NCBI GenBank assembly: GCA_002633025.1
Contig: NMRB01000818.1
Location: 197,539-261,538, forward strand
Origin: Notospermus geniculatus
Lineage: Eukaryota; Nemertea; Pilidiophora; Heteronemertea; Lineidae
DNA: 64,000 bases
Direction: 5' to 3'
A program made the translations under genes and the position numbers. The notes under the pieces were generated by a model. The model saw nothing but the letters and a program-made list of their open reading frames with translations. It had not been told where the DNA came from and did not search any database. This document shows, piece after piece, positions 33,195 through 44,654 of this stretch. The first letter of the stretch is position 1. Each line of letters opens with the position of its first letter.

Positions 33195-33860
33195 CGCCGC
33201 CAGCATCCTGAGAATATCAGGCGTTCTTACTGCTCGCTCCCTTCGTCACCGCAGACAAACCCCTGAGAGATTTCGCTTGATTTGCTGGAGTATTAGCGCC
33301 TGAGAAAATGCGCCCAATCAGCGAACGCCATTTCTGAGTCACCTTAAGATGACAGGCATTACACGTAGATTGTACCGTAGTGTCACGCACAACACAGTGC
33401 TGAAGTATCTCAGCTTCCCCACCTCAGCCTAACTAGAGATCAGTTACACGTATACATGTATAGCGGCCCTTGTAATATTCACAGCCAAGCAGCTGACACA
33501 GCTGACCTAGTTATGCCAGGCAATTAACCTATCCTACACTGCTGGATTCAATCTAAGTTGAGTTCAGCCTATCCTACATTCATCGCACAGAATGGATATC
33601 ATTCTCGGGCCACACGTCGCGAAACTGGAGTTTATTTCATGCTGACCTGCTGGGTCAGCTTTGTTACCTGCGTAGTTCATGTGTAACAATCACTGGCCAA
33701 CTTGGGATGAGATGGTGGGGATGAACGTTTGCTGGAATGGCTTTGATACTCCACCGATTCAGGCGAAATCTCTCAGGGTAAGGGGTTTGTGTGCGGCGAC
33801 GAAGGTAGCGAGCACTAAGAACGCCTGATGTTCTCAGGATGGCCGCCAGGGGAGGGATAC
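33195..33860. mobile_element. Fold-back element with ~105-bp arms
   Basis: The left arm 33195-33300 (GCATCCTGAGAATATCAGGC ... CCTGAGAGATTTCGC) is the reverse complement, with mismatches, of the right arm 33735-33860 (GCGAAATCTCTCAGG ... GCCTGATGTTCTCAGGATGG). About 430 bases separate them. No transposase is seen. Confidence 0.7.
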
Positions 33861-34272
33861 TGCCGAGTCATATCTCATGCATACCGTGGCACTTTAAGGA
33901 TTGAAAAGGAGAGCCGCAACTATCCGTAATCTCCGGGCAGCTAGTTTTGCAATTTTGTATCAAAAGGACGAAACCAGGGACAACTGTTAAAGAAACACAT
34001 TGTCGTTAAACGCAAAAAGCAGAAAATTTTGATTGGACTAGGACGAAATCGGTGCAGGAGAAAATAATATTGCGGGTTCGAATCTGAGCCCACTCTAACA
34101 CATCAACAATATGGTTTTATTTGTCTCCGCCATGGCCGCATAAGGATGTGGAGCAGTCATCACGATGTATACAATGATTTTACATGAGTGTTGCCTAAAG
34201 AACAGGAAACATGTCATACTGTAGTCCAAACCAGACACAACAAACAACAATACAAACGCATTGTATCATACA

Positions 34273-34554
34273 GAAACCAAACATAAAGGTTCAACTGGCA
34301 GTTTTATCATTTTATAGGCCTAAATGTGGACAGTATCCCTTTAAACTCTTCTGACTTTTTCATATGATCGGCAAGATCCTTCTGCTTGTTTAGTGCATCA
34401 AGTTGACAAATTCGTGCCCCCCCCCCCAAAAAAGTTCAAGCTCGTATCTATTACACTGTATGACGTAAAACCCAAAATTCAGGCAGTGAGAGACACCTGG
34501 TGGCAACATGCGAAGCGTATCCCTCGTTTGCAGTTGAATCTTTATGTTTGATTC
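34273..34554. mobile_element. MITE family T, copy 2
   Basis: Ends AAACATAAAGGTTCAACTGG and GTTGAATCTTTATGTTTGAT. Interior TCAGGCAGTGAGAGACACCT and GTGGCAACATGCGAAG are shared with copies at 16551-16997 and 53333-53712. A C-run and an A-run interrupt it. Confidence 0.75.
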
Positions 34555-34845
34555 CTTTATGACTGTACACATAATTTTTGTAGAGAATTTAAATATATTG
34601 TTCCTATTTTTCCTTCAATCAACCTGATTTCTTCCTCTCATTCATTATACCGTCCTCGTCGCTGACGTCATAGAGAACTACTTCCTGTTCCGATAGAGGG
34701 CGCTCTGAGCTGTGACGTAAGCCATAACCGAAATATATTAAAAATCCTGCAAAGAGAAGATGAGACATACAATGTCAGCCGTCTCTTCTAAGTTTTCTTA
34801 TTCTATTAAAGCACCTCTGCATTAAATTTTTATTTTACGGTATTT

Positions 34846-35007
34846 CAGGGCCGTATTTAAAGGGGGGCGAAGGGGGCAGTTGCCCCCCTGAGCCAACAAA
34901 AAAACGTAATTTTCATGCGGATTTTGGGCAAAAAACGGCAAAACGAGGTCTTCTGCCCCCCTGAGAAGCTCCTGCCCCCCTGGACCAAAAAGTTAAATAC
35001 GGCCCTC
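34846..35007. mobile_element. hAT-like MITE
   Basis: Ends CAGGGCCGTATTTAA and TTAAATACGGCCCTC are inverted copies. The interior has GCCCCCCTGAG runs and is similar in build to the element at 3890-4059. No clean target duplication could be read. Confidence 0.65.
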
Positions 35008-35465
35008 TCGTCTGTAGTTTTTCATCCGGACAGCATCCAAGAAACAGCGGGGCAGAAATATCTGAGGCCGGGGCCCTTGGCATCAGCAGATTGCAAATCA
35101 AGGGTAAGGCTACTTCACAATATTAGAGGCCATCACTTAGGGGTAATTATGCCAAGTTCCCTCGAAATTTGGAAAAATTACGTGACTGATGCCAAATGTT
35201 AGCCTGTGGTGCTAGCTTGATATGGCCTTTTCCATACTTAAGAGGGCCAATAATGCTTTGGCTTCGTTCCTGATGGAATGAAATGGTCCATGGACCATGT
35301 GCTCACCGGGTTGGACATAATAGTCCAATGACAGAGGGAGGTACATATCAGTTATGAGCAATCTCGGTCAAGTCATTCCCAAGTAGGACTTCGATGGTTT
35401 TGGGGTTATGCCACCTAGCGGCCATATTGGATGTCTGATCGGGCCGGAACTTCACATGCACATAA

Positions 35466-35663
35466 NNNNNNNNNNNNNNNNNNNNNNNNNNNNNNNNNNN
35501 NNNNNNNNNNNNNNNNNNNNNNNNNNNNNNNNNNNNNNNNNNNNNNNNNNNNNNNNNNNNNNNNNNNNNNNNNNNNNNNNNNNNNNNNNNNNNNNNNNNN
35601 NNNNNNNNNNNNNNNNNNNNNNNNNNNNNNNNNNNNNNNNNNNNNNNNNNNNNNNNNNNNNNN
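35466..35663. other. Assembly gap (198 N)
   Basis: The gap begins 6 bases past the end of a splice donor of the transporter gene, so the final transporter exon may lie in it or further left. 35008-35465 shows no recognisable exon. Confidence 0.95.
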
Positions 35664-35674
35664 ATCCAACTTAC

Positions 35675-36728
35675 CTAAAAACATCCAAACGGCAAATCGT
35701 ATCCAGGTGGCCGTTGACAACGACAGCATCAGGTAAATGTCGACAACGAGGGACAAAATGGGAAGAATCGGTACGAGGGGTACCCTGAAGATTAACCGCT
35801 GTTTGTTCTTCGGCTGGCGAACAATAAAAACAGAAAAACAGATAACAACCGCCAGGAACACGCAGACGAGAAGTATGGCCCACCAGCTGGCGTTTTCTAG
35901 GAACCTCGATCCGTAAATACACAAGACGCTGAGGCAGATTAAAACGAGGCTGATGACGATGACAGAAAAGATGACGATTTTTCTCGAATGTTCCGTTGGT
36001 TCTTCATTTCCTCCTCCGAAATTGAATAAACTACTCAGACTGGTGGTACTCTGATCAGTTCCGATTCGATGGTAAGTACTTCCGGCCGGTGCAGCCTCGT
36101 CCCCTTGATCATAACCTTCATGGTACGCGTCATCCTTTTTCTCACGGATTACCTCCTCAACAACCTCCTTCCTCGGGTCCACGGTTCCTGCGTCACTGTC
36201 TTCGCTGTCGGCGTGAGGCAGACGACGGAAGACACTAGTTTGTTTACTTGGTACGTATTTGATCACGTTGAGTTTGTTGCCGACTCGTAGAAGGCCAGTG
36301 CTCTCTCCGGCGCCATCTTTCTTCTCCTTGGTTTCACCGTCTCCCTTTTCACCATCGGGTTGACCCTTGTTTACGTTGTCCTTAGAAAGCCCAACTTCTG
36401 TCGGCTGATAGCGCAGAATCAGAACACTAACCGCCACTAAGGTGTACGCCATCAATGTCCCAATGGACATCATCTCAACCAAGCTCTCAAGTTCCAAGAT
36501 GGCCGCCAGGATTCCCGCCGCAAAACCGGAAATGACCGTTGCTAGGAATGGTGTTGATGTCAAGTGATTTACGTTGGCTAGGAAACGGAATATGATGCCA
36601 TCTTTTGCCATGGCGTAGATGATTCTTGGCAGGGGGAAGATAGATCCCATCATGGAGGCGACTAGGCCACACATGCCACCGATAGCGATGACGTATTCTG
36701 CCCCGTAGATTCCAGTCTGGGAGAAAAC
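35675..36728 (-). CDS. SLC7A-like, exon 7 (late helices and large loop)
   Basis: Starts after TTTCCAG with [18 protein letters not shown]. It carries the CAT signatures [35 protein letters not shown] and [21 protein letters not shown] charged loop rich in Lys, Glu and Asp follows, then further helices: [60 protein letters not shown] and [11 protein letters not shown]. It ends at TTTTTAG/GTAAGT in phase 1, 6 bases before the N gap. Confidence 0.9.
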
Positions 36729-39700
36729 CTGGAAAGTTCAAAGGTCACGTAATATAGTAAATTAGCATTCATACTTTTATGAGACGAGTTACCACCTGGC
36801 GATTGACTGGATGACATATTTTTGTGCGGAAGCCAATATAAAAAAACATTTTCCTCACCTTTGGTAGCGGAGCAGATTCTGAGAGATCATACCACGGAAT
36901 CATCAGGGTTATGACTGCCGCCACGCCAAAATACGCCAAGAAACAGATGATGAGTGTCGCTACGATGGCGAGAGGAATGTTCTTACTCGGCTGTTTAGCC
37001 TCCTCACCAGATGTCGCTATCGTATCAAACCCGACGAAGGCGTAAAAGCAGGTGGCAGCACCGGACATGACCTAGAGAGGGAAATCACATCGAAAAATGA
37101 GTTGTTCAGTGAAAAGAGTGGCCTGGTTTCGAACTACGAATCATATATGGAAATTCACTTTGAAATGCGGCGGAAATGTAAAGGAGCACTAGACCTTCAG
37201 ACCTTTCTATAACAAAGATGGCTGGCAAACAGATTTAACCATATGACGTCAGAAGCCTAAATACCACAATTCAATGGCCGCTGGCACGCTGAGCTGGTCA
37301 AACGGGCCATGGGCACGAAAGTTAGGTAAGATAATTGTCTGAGAGGATGTGTTTGGTACGGTAATGTTATATCATATCATGCTTGGACAATGAATGGCCA
37401 CGACGTCATGTTGGAGACCTAGCCCACCATCTTCATTGGAAAGGTCTATAGAACATTTTTTCCGGTTTCACCCATCGACTGTACTTACTCCTCTGAACCC
37501 GAACGGAAAGAATCCTGGCGGGTCTGTCCAGTTTCGCCCATCAACGTGAAACAGGCCAACGCAGATGATACAGCCGATGACGAGCAGGTTGAGGATGGTG
37601 AAGATGAAACTAACAACAGTTGACATCTACAAGAGAAGAAATCAACACTCGTATAGTCACGGACACTGCGAGAAGAGACGAGATGACGACGATAGGAGCC
37701 GCTTGATGCCGACGGCGACCCGCCAACGTGCCTGCGCATGTTCGGAAAAGTGCCCACTGTGGTGATGTCCAGCTTGACTCCTTCCGGTCGTCGATACAGT
37801 GGAACCTGCCACATTGAACACCTTGGTACTTTGAACAACTGCCTACTTTGAACACTTTTGAAATTTCCCGCCAGATCTAACAGTAAATTCAATTAGCAGG
37901 ACCTTTATACATTGAACACTTGTCTAATTTGAACATTGAACAGTAATTTCAATCCCCATCAGCAATGTACCTTGGTAAATTAAACACCCACCAATTGTTT
38001 CATCGGAATGTTTGATTAGCGTTAATTACTTGTCACCCCAGAGGTCATTAAATTGATANACATTCTGCTGGCTCTGTTCTGGAGACAGCGGCCCGCTGTT
38101 GTTGCTTTTGATGAAGGCGCGGATGGAGGCTCGACTTCAAATTCCCGGCGATGGATGAACTTCGGGTTGGCAATCCTTACCTTCACTCCGAGGGCTACGA
38201 TGAGGGTTGAGACAATCAGCAGCACCAGGGCGATGAAGTCGGGGTATTCGGCAAGTCCAGGGGCCTGCATTGGTGGGACATGTTGAGCCACATACCTGTA
38301 CAAAGAGAGACGACGTCTTCATCAAAAGGAAAAAGAAAAAGTAACAACAACTACAACATATTCCAATTTCTACCTCTGCTCGCAGCAGGCGCACAGAACG
38401 CGAGCAGACGCCATAAAAAATTCGCTGTTATCAAAGGATGGAGAAAAAATTGGAGATGCCGGGATTCGAACCCGGGGCATCTCGCATGCGAAGCGAGCGC
38501 TCTACCACTGAGCTACATCCCCATTCATAGTAACGCCCCTCGCTTTTGTCAGTATCGCACTATTGAACCCGGATCAACCAGAAAGGGCCAAATGTTACCC
38601 TCTCATGTAATTCCCTGGGCGCAGATGTAATCATGATTACTCGGAAAAAGTACCAGTTCGGCCAGTTTTGTCAACTCTCCTATTGGCCAGTGGAGCTTGT
38701 TCTGGGAGTTAATAACAACTGTAAAGCAATTTCTACATCTGCTCGCAACAGGGCGCGCTAAACGCGAGCAGTTGTCCACAAAGAGACGTTTTCATCAAAA
38801 GGAAAAAGGCAAACTAACAACAACCTCAAAGTTTCCAAATTTCAGCAGCCAAAAAGGGCAGCCTCATCTCGCAGCAAGACGCCCTGAACGCAAACAGATT
38901 ACTTTACTTTCATTGTTTTCAAAAGATTGGAAAAAATGGAGATGCCGGGATTCGAACCCGGGGCATCTCGCATGCGAAGCGAGCGCTCTACCACTGAGCT
39001 ACATCCCCATTCATGTCCAAATCGCATTTTGCGTGTATGGCAGTACTGAACCCACATGTTACCCTCACACCAATGGGGGCAGATGTATTATCGTGATTTA
39101 TTCAACCTACATCTCTCGGAACAAGTACCAATTCGGCCAGTTTTGTCATCTCCCATCTTGGCCAGTTCTGGAGCTTGTTCTGGGAGGTGCCTACTAACAA
39201 CAACTGTACACCAATTTCTACATCTGCCCCCAGAGGGAGCACTAAACGCGAGCAGACGTCCAATGAGAGACGTTTTCATCAAAAGGAAAAAGGCAAACTA
39301 ACAACAACTTGAAAGTACTCCAATTTCAGCAGCCAAAAACGGCAGCCTCATCTCGCGACAAGGCGCACAAGGCGAGCAGACGACATTACTTTCATTTTTT
39401 TCAAAAATTGGAAAAAATGGAGATGCCGGGATTCGAACCCGGGGCATCTCGCATGCGAAGCGAGCGCTCTACCACTGAGCTACATCCCCATTCATGGTAA
39501 CGTCACGCGCTTTTACCCGGATCAACCAGAAAGGGCCAAATGTACCCTCTCATGTAATTGCCTGAATAGGGCAGATGTAGTCATGATTAGGTCTACATCT
39601 CTCGTAATATTAAAGCAGCAGTTCGGCCAGTTTTGTCAACTCCCATTGCTTTATCAGTGACAAGTAAATTTGGCCAGTTTTGGAACTTGTTCTGGGAGGT

Positions 39701-42700
39701 GCCAACAAACAACAACTGTCCACAAAATTTCTGCATCTGCTCAGCTCGCAATAGGTAGACTCGGGACCCAGTCGTTGTGTCGCTCCGGCCGCCGCACTAC
39801 ACTCCACAAACGACTGGGAAAGCAGGCTGCAAAATCAGCGGCTAGCGTACCGACAACAACAACGACCATCTCGACCAATGAAATTGCCCGAAAGCAATCT
39901 ACTAGGGGAAATCTGGCACACTTTTGATTGGTTGTTATTGATGAAATTTACCAGAGCCTCTCGCCCGTCTAGAAACTTTTCAAAGTCACTAGCAGGANGC
40001 AGAGCCAGCCTTCGGCACCCGAGCCGCGAATTCGGCATAGCAGAGACCTGAAAGAAACGTCATGCAAGTTTAGGCGCAAAAACCTCTCGAGGAAAAGCAG
40101 TCTCTGTGACGTCACTATCCAGCAACTGTCGGAACCACTCGAGGGACCCTCGTCTTTCTTCCGGCGTTCAAGATTAAATAAAAACAAAATCCCTCAACTC
40201 TCTTTTATCAAAATCACCAATTTCTCATTTTCATTTTCGCACATGCGCTGTTGTAGTAATTTGTGAGGCAGCCCGCTGGGAACAAGTGGCGCCAACTCGT
40301 CATGGAGACGCCGTCCGTACCTCGTCTCCAAGTATTAAGGGGTACAATCAAGTGTAAATCGCTAATTAGTTCCCTGGAGACGAGAATGTAATTCCAAATT
40401 AATTCCGTAAGCGAAGAAAAGGAAGATGAGACCATCACGGAAACCGTATCCAACCTCGTCGACTAGTGTTTTCAATGCATTGATTTTTATACAGCACCAC
40501 ACCTGGGGACGGGCTTTTCATCAGGAAGAAAGAACGATTACTAGATGATGAGACGTGACCAGGATATGAAAACGTGATTTTGGTGTTGACGTTCTCAAAA
40601 GTGGTTGAATTCAATCGTCTTCAATATCGATTCAAAATTCAGTTCACGTGAGGATTTGACAAAGCAACAACCCGCTTGGGGGCGCTTGTGTATCTTGCCA
40701 ACCGGAGGGAATACACGAAGACTGAACATGTCAAATATTTCCTGTAAAACATGGAAGTCAATTCCCCAATTGCTTCCTCATTTCTACCCAGAGGCCTCGG
40801 CATTATTTAATCATCCTCAGTATAACACAACTCTCGTGAAGTCACGTACGTTCGAGATTTCAAAGCGTGAAGTGCACTTGGCCGGTATTCCCAGCGATGT
40901 CAGTCGTGCCAGAGAAACGCCCCGATTGATATCTCCGCTCAGTGAAGTATTTGCTGTGTTCTTCAGCTTGTACTTGAGGCGTCAGATCAATATAATGAAT
41001 AATTATGGTACCATCATGATTCTCACTCAGCTGACTTGGTAGAACCAGACACTGACATCTGCGGTCTAATCACCAGCAATTTGCAACCAGTGGAATAACA
41101 TGACTCTTGAGATTTTGATTAGAAGCCAGGATTTAAAAACTGAGATTTTCCTAATCAGAAAACCAGGCTATGAAATAATGAACTCGGCTTCTGCTGCAAC
41201 TGATTTTTGGACTCGTAGCGAATGGGGAACCTGCAGATAACTACCGCTACTGGGAGAGCCTTTTTCGGCGTCCATACTGCGTCAAGGACGTCGTGACGCG
41301 ACGTCATTGCATTGCCTGACTATGATTTTGACGTTTTCAGTCGCAGCGCCGCCCTGTCGGGGTAAAAAGTTATACGGGTTTCGCATTCTATTAAAAGGCA
41401 CACTGGATGAATCCAGCTATCTGGCGACGTAGGGCGAACTGTCTCCGCGAGGCCCGCAGATTGAGCCATGTGCTGGAAGCTCAGTAAAGCCTACCTTTGG
41501 CTCTAAGACCAAAACTACAGCTGGATGAAGCAGGATTTCCATCTTCAACCAGCGTCCGTGCTCAATGTCATTTTGCCTTTAAACCAACAGCAACAAGAAG
41601 TGTGTATCTCGTTTTCGTTCCGAAGACGTCTCCAGCTAATGTCCCCTCCCACCATTCCCAACCCATTATGAGCTCATATAACCAACCGCAGAGGGAAATC
41701 AACTCCGCTAATTAGGCCGGTTAGACTTTCCATCAAGATCATCGCGTCCCTAAGGCTTTGTTTTGTTTTATTTCGCCGCGTAAATGCCCCCGGAGGGAAC
41801 GATCGATTCTTGGTGGCAAGTGATGGTAGTTTCGTTGTGACAGAGCCTGTAGCATGGATGATACAATATAAAGAACAAGCTAGTTGCTGCTGCGGGTAGG
41901 ATACTCGAATGATAGATATAAACGGGGAGAGCTGGTGCCGCGCAGCAAGCAATTTATCAAGAAAGCGATAGTCAGTTGTCAACAGTCTTCCTCGGGTTAC
42001 AGATTTGTGAGAATGTCATTGTCCTCTTCTGATGCTACTGAACCGACATTTTTTGGAACGGGCGTAACATGGTCACATGGCCAAAGTCACGTGACGCAAC
42101 CCAACCAATGGGGACGCTAGCTCACCAGAGGGCAGCACACCGAAACACGGTCCTAATACAATGGGCGCCTTTTGTGTGGGAGATTGATCAGGACCGGGAT
42201 GTCGGTTTCATTTCAATAGATTTAACCACCATGGCACCTATTGAAAAAGTCGGCTATCGTCCCCATTCAAGTGTAGAGAAGGGGACGAGGTTTGTCCGTG
42301 TTTACCCAGGTTTTCTCATGAAAAAAGAAAAGGATTCGAATGTGCTTGGGTGACAATACCAAGAGATCTTACCTGCTAATAAAGATGCCACAGCCGCCAC
42401 CAGGAATGACAACACGACGGCTGGTCCGGCCTGCTGTCGGGCTACCTGGCCTGTGATAACATAAACACCTGCGCCTAATGTACTCCCAACTCCTGAAAGT
42501 GAGAGAAGGGAAAGGGATACTACGGTGTAACGGCATGAAACGCAGGAAATGCACACTGACTACAAGTAGAGACGCAGTGCACATGATTATGTGTGGGGGT
42601 GCATGGCAACACAGCCCCACAATATGGCGGCGAGTGCAGATCGCTTGATCAAAGCGCACCTAAATAATTCAAGCAAATTGTCCCAATTACTGCCCCTGTA

Positions 42701-44019
42701 GTCAAACTATTATCCGAGTTTATTTAGTTAATGCTAAAATGATCATCCCCAGGCCGGAAGAGTTCTGGAAAAGTCATTCATAATTTATCACCATGAAGTT
42801 TTGTTCTGAAAGCATGATGGGGTTGACCTTTATTTTTTACCATGGGAACACGAGAGCCCCGCAGATTGCCTGACTCCACCGATTAAAAGTTCCCCCAACC
42901 CTGCAAACCCACACCCTCGCCGGCGGTCCGGTGAAGCTTTCATAATCCACAAGAGCTTGTCTTGTGATGAGGTAAAATATATGTATATGTTAGAAAAAAT
43001 AAAAGCATGGAGATGCCGGGTATCGAACCCGGGGCCTCTCGCATGCAAAGCGAGCGCTCTACCACTGAGCTACATCCCCAGATGTCATAGCGGAATAGAC
43101 CTATAAGGAGGCATGAAAGAGTTTAGTGGGGGGCACCCATGTGGGCGATTCCGCCGAAGGGACGGATTAACATCCCAAACAATACCACACCACGCCCACG
43201 AACAGTCCGGCATAAGTTTTAAAAAAGATTTCATAACCCACCAAAGCTTGACTCGTGATGAGGTAAAAAAAATATGTGTAGGTTGGGAAAAAAGCATGGA
43301 GATGCCGGGTATCGAACCCGGGGCCTCTCGCATGCAAAGCGAGCGCTCTACCACTGAGCTACATCCCCAGATGTTTAAACCGAACAGGCCTATGTGGGGA
43401 CATCCGGGCACCACCGACTGAAAGTCCCCCAACCCTGCCAACTCACTGTGACTTGCGCCGAAGGGGTTGGCCGGTGGTAGGTAAAGTTTTCAAAAAGATT
43501 TCATACCCCACCAAAGCTTGACTCGTGACAAGGTAAAATGTGTATACATGTACATGTACCGGTAGGTTGGGAAAAATAAAAGCATGGAGATGCCGGGTTT
43601 CGAACCCGGGGCCTCTCGCATGCAAAGCGAGCGCTCTACCACTGAGCTACACCCCCAGACGCAGAAAAAGGACCTATAATATTGAAGCATCAATCGTTTC
43701 ATGTGGGCATTGTTTCTTTGAAGTGTGGGCCTGCTGCGTGGCTTTGTCACCCGCAGTGAAAGCGTTTTTTAACGAATTCATCTACCGTGAAGCGGAAAAA
43801 ATCATTTGAACTACTATCTAACAGTGTGTTAGCGAGTTTTTTATGGCCGACATTAGTTTCCTCTTTATAGCACTTACCTAGCGCGGTCAGTTCAACAACC
43901 CCGAGACATCGTTTGAGCTCCGTAGCCTGTATGCTGTCCGTGGAAAGGGTTTTGGTTCGGCTGATGCCGGAAAAGAAGTTCTTTAAACATTCTGTACACT
44001 TGGCTCCCGCAGAACTCAT
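35675..44019 (-). CDS. Cationic amino-acid transporter-like (SLC7A, CAT family)
   Basis: Whole gene span; translated exons are listed separately. CAT proteins are multi-helix plasma-membrane carriers that move Arg, Lys and ornithine; substrate here is inferred from family only. Exons run 43878-44019, 42373-42492, 39999-40047 (cut), 38181-38295, 37489-37626, 36859-37071 and 35675-36728, all with GT-AG borders and consistent phases where testable. Two parts are missing: about 50 residues after the third exon, interrupted at the single N at 39998, and the last exon after the donor at 35669-35674. It differs from vertebrate CATs in a longer cytoplasmic loop between the LRYQP segment and the next helix (about 135 residues). 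Introns hold six tRNA-Ala genes on the same strand. Which of the CAT paralogues it corresponds to cannot be decided by eye. Confidence 0.88.
36859..37071 (-). CDS. SLC7A-like, exon 6
   Basis: 71 codons, phase 0 at both ends. Reads [20 protein letters not shown], then [16 protein letters not shown] and [19 protein letters not shown], the most conserved CAT block ([16 protein letters not shown]). Acceptor CCTCTCTAG, donor AAAG/GTGAGG. Confidence 0.9.
37489..37626 (-). CDS. SLC7A-like, exon 5
   Basis: 46 codons, phase 0 at both ends. A transmembrane helix ([20 protein letters not shown]) is followed by [15 protein letters not shown], which matches the PFGFxG segment just before the next CAT exon. 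Confidence 0.85.
38181..38295 (-). CDS. SLC7A-like, exon 4
   Basis: Opens after TTTGTACAG. It reads [20 protein letters not shown], then [18 protein letters not shown]; the motif LAEYPDF and a helix ending in GVK are typical of CATs. It needs a phase-2 donor from a missing upstream exon and leaves in phase 0 (AAG/GTAAGG). Confidence 0.85.
38451..38522 (-). tRNA. tRNA-Ala (anticodon CGC), copy 1
   Basis: 72 nt with discriminator A. Acceptor GGGGATG pairs with CATCTCC and contains the G3:U70 pair that defines alanine tRNAs. Anticodon loop is TTCGCAT, T-arm CCGGG TTCGAAT CCCGG. Intact A and B boxes and a downstream T-run (A6 on the plus strand just left) as Pol III terminator. No intron, no encoded CCA. 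Lies between transporter exons 4 and 3. Confidence 0.95.
38937..39008 (-). tRNA. tRNA-Ala (CGC), copy 2
   Basis: Identical over 72 nt to copy 1 and 486 bases upstream of it on the gene strand. The flanking spacer is duplicated too (GGCAAACTAACAACAAC and similar). T6 terminator present. Confidence 0.95.
39418..39489 (-). tRNA. tRNA-Ala (CGC), copy 3
   Basis: Identical to copies 1 and 2, with a 481-base step. A decayed fourth unit without the tRNA follows at about 39650-39730 (GGCCAGTTTTGGAACTTGTT). Confidence 0.95.
39999..40047 (-). CDS. SLC7A-like, exon 3 (interrupted at an N)
   Basis: After TTTCTTTCAG it reads [17 protein letters not shown], the invariant CAT segment, joined in phase 1 to exon 2. 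At 39998 there is an N; beyond it the sequence no longer resembles a CAT and hits stops. An assembly join is the simplest explanation; a true deletion is less likely. Confidence 0.8.
40048..42372 (-). other. SLC7A-like intron 2
   Basis: Bounded by GTAAGA and TTTCAG. It contains the MITE at 41221-41387. A plus-strand frame of 145 codons at 40605-41042 shows no domain and is not supported. 41388-42372 holds nothing recognised. Confidence 0.75.
41221..41387. mobile_element. MITE family B, copy 3
   Basis: AATGGGGAACCTGCAGATAA at the left and GCGCCGCCCTGTCGGGGTAA ... GGGTTTCGCATT at the right, as in copies 1 and 2 with a shortened inner stem. Confidence 0.7.
42373..42492 (-). CDS. SLC7A-like, exon 2 (first helix)
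   Basis: Reads [19 protein letters not shown] then [20 protein letters not shown]: the [10 protein letters not shown] substrate-site motif of CAT-type carriers. Acceptor CTTTCAG, donor GCAG/GTAAGA, phase 1 at both ends. Confidence 0.93.
43008..43079 (-). tRNA. tRNA-Ala (anticodon TGC), copy 1
   Basis: 72 nt. Same acceptor stem with G3:U70 as the CGC set; anticodon loop TTTGCAT; T-loop TTCGATA. A6 run just left gives the Pol III terminator. Lies in transporter intron 1. Confidence 0.95.
43297..43368 (-). tRNA. tRNA-Ala (TGC), copy 2
   Basis: Identical over 72 nt to TGC copy 1, 289 bases away, with duplicated flanks (AAGCTTGACTCGTGATGAGG). Confidence 0.95.
43585..43656 (-). tRNA. tRNA-Ala (TGC), copy 3
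   Basis: 288 bases from copy 2 and two bases different. Acceptor 5' side is GGGGGTG, so one A:U pair becomes G:U, and the T-loop is TTCGAAA. Still foldable, G3:U70 kept; probably functional but slightly weaker. Confidence 0.9.
43878..44019 (-). CDS. SLC7A-like, exon 1 (start)
   Basis: Starts ATG at 44017-44019 ([18 protein letters not shown]) and ends [16 protein letters not shown] at donor GCTAG/GTAAGT, phase 1. The end aligns with the pre-helix segment of CATs (T.L.RCL...DL.ALG) and joins in frame to GVGSTLGAG of exon 2. Confidence 0.85.
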
Positions 44020-44264
44020 CTTGGCGTCCCTACAGCGAGGAAAACAGACCACGATCAGCAACGAATTGTTGTCAAGAAGTTCTGACGTCTATTATTGCAT
44101 CATAAATCAACACTCCTGCCCGCAGCACGTCTTGTGGACTGCTCAGGTAGCTGTTACAAAACAACAAAGAGAGGGTAGGTCTATTCTTCAGCAAGGAATT
44201 GATGATCTACAGGAGGCTCAAGACCCTTTTTCACTCTTTGGACTTGGAGTCTTGACTGCCTCAC

Positions 44265-44654
44265 AATGGGGAACCCGGATGACGGTTTATCCCGACAGGT
44301 TGGCGCTGCCAGCGATGTGACCGGAGTGACGTCATTGACGTCATTTCAGGTGTTTACGTTGTGCCATGAAAAAACTATCTACATGTATATACATTTTTTT
44401 CCAGGAATAATGACACAAAAGACGTTGCTTTTATCGCCATCGTATTTGTTCATTTTAGGAAAAACGGAGTGAGATTAAAAGAAATTTTCATCTACTACAC
44501 GATGATGTAAGTTTGGTGTCGAGCGACCGACACAAATGGTTCATTTTCACGCCAGAAATAAATGGAAATAACTTTAGAAAAAAGAAACTTCGGTCACATC
44601 GCTCGCAGCGCCACGTGGTATCTAGCGTGTTTAGTTCTGCGGGTTCCCCTTTAA
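44265..44654. mobile_element. MITE family B, divergent copy 4
   Basis: The left end AATGGGGAACCCGGATGACG then GTTTATCCCGACAGGTTGGC is the reverse complement of the family B right end. The right end is GCGCCACGTGG ... GCGGGTTCCCCTTT. It lies about 250 bases upstream of the transporter start codon. Confidence 0.6.

Noticed and set aside
35415-35465. Continuation of the transporter frame left of the N gap
   Set aside because: Exon 7 ends at a GTAAGT donor before the gap; the open frame beyond is coincidental.
40605-41042. 145-codon plus-strand frame in the transporter intron
   Set aside because: No recognised domain, no splice pairing and no poly(A) context; length alone is not enough.
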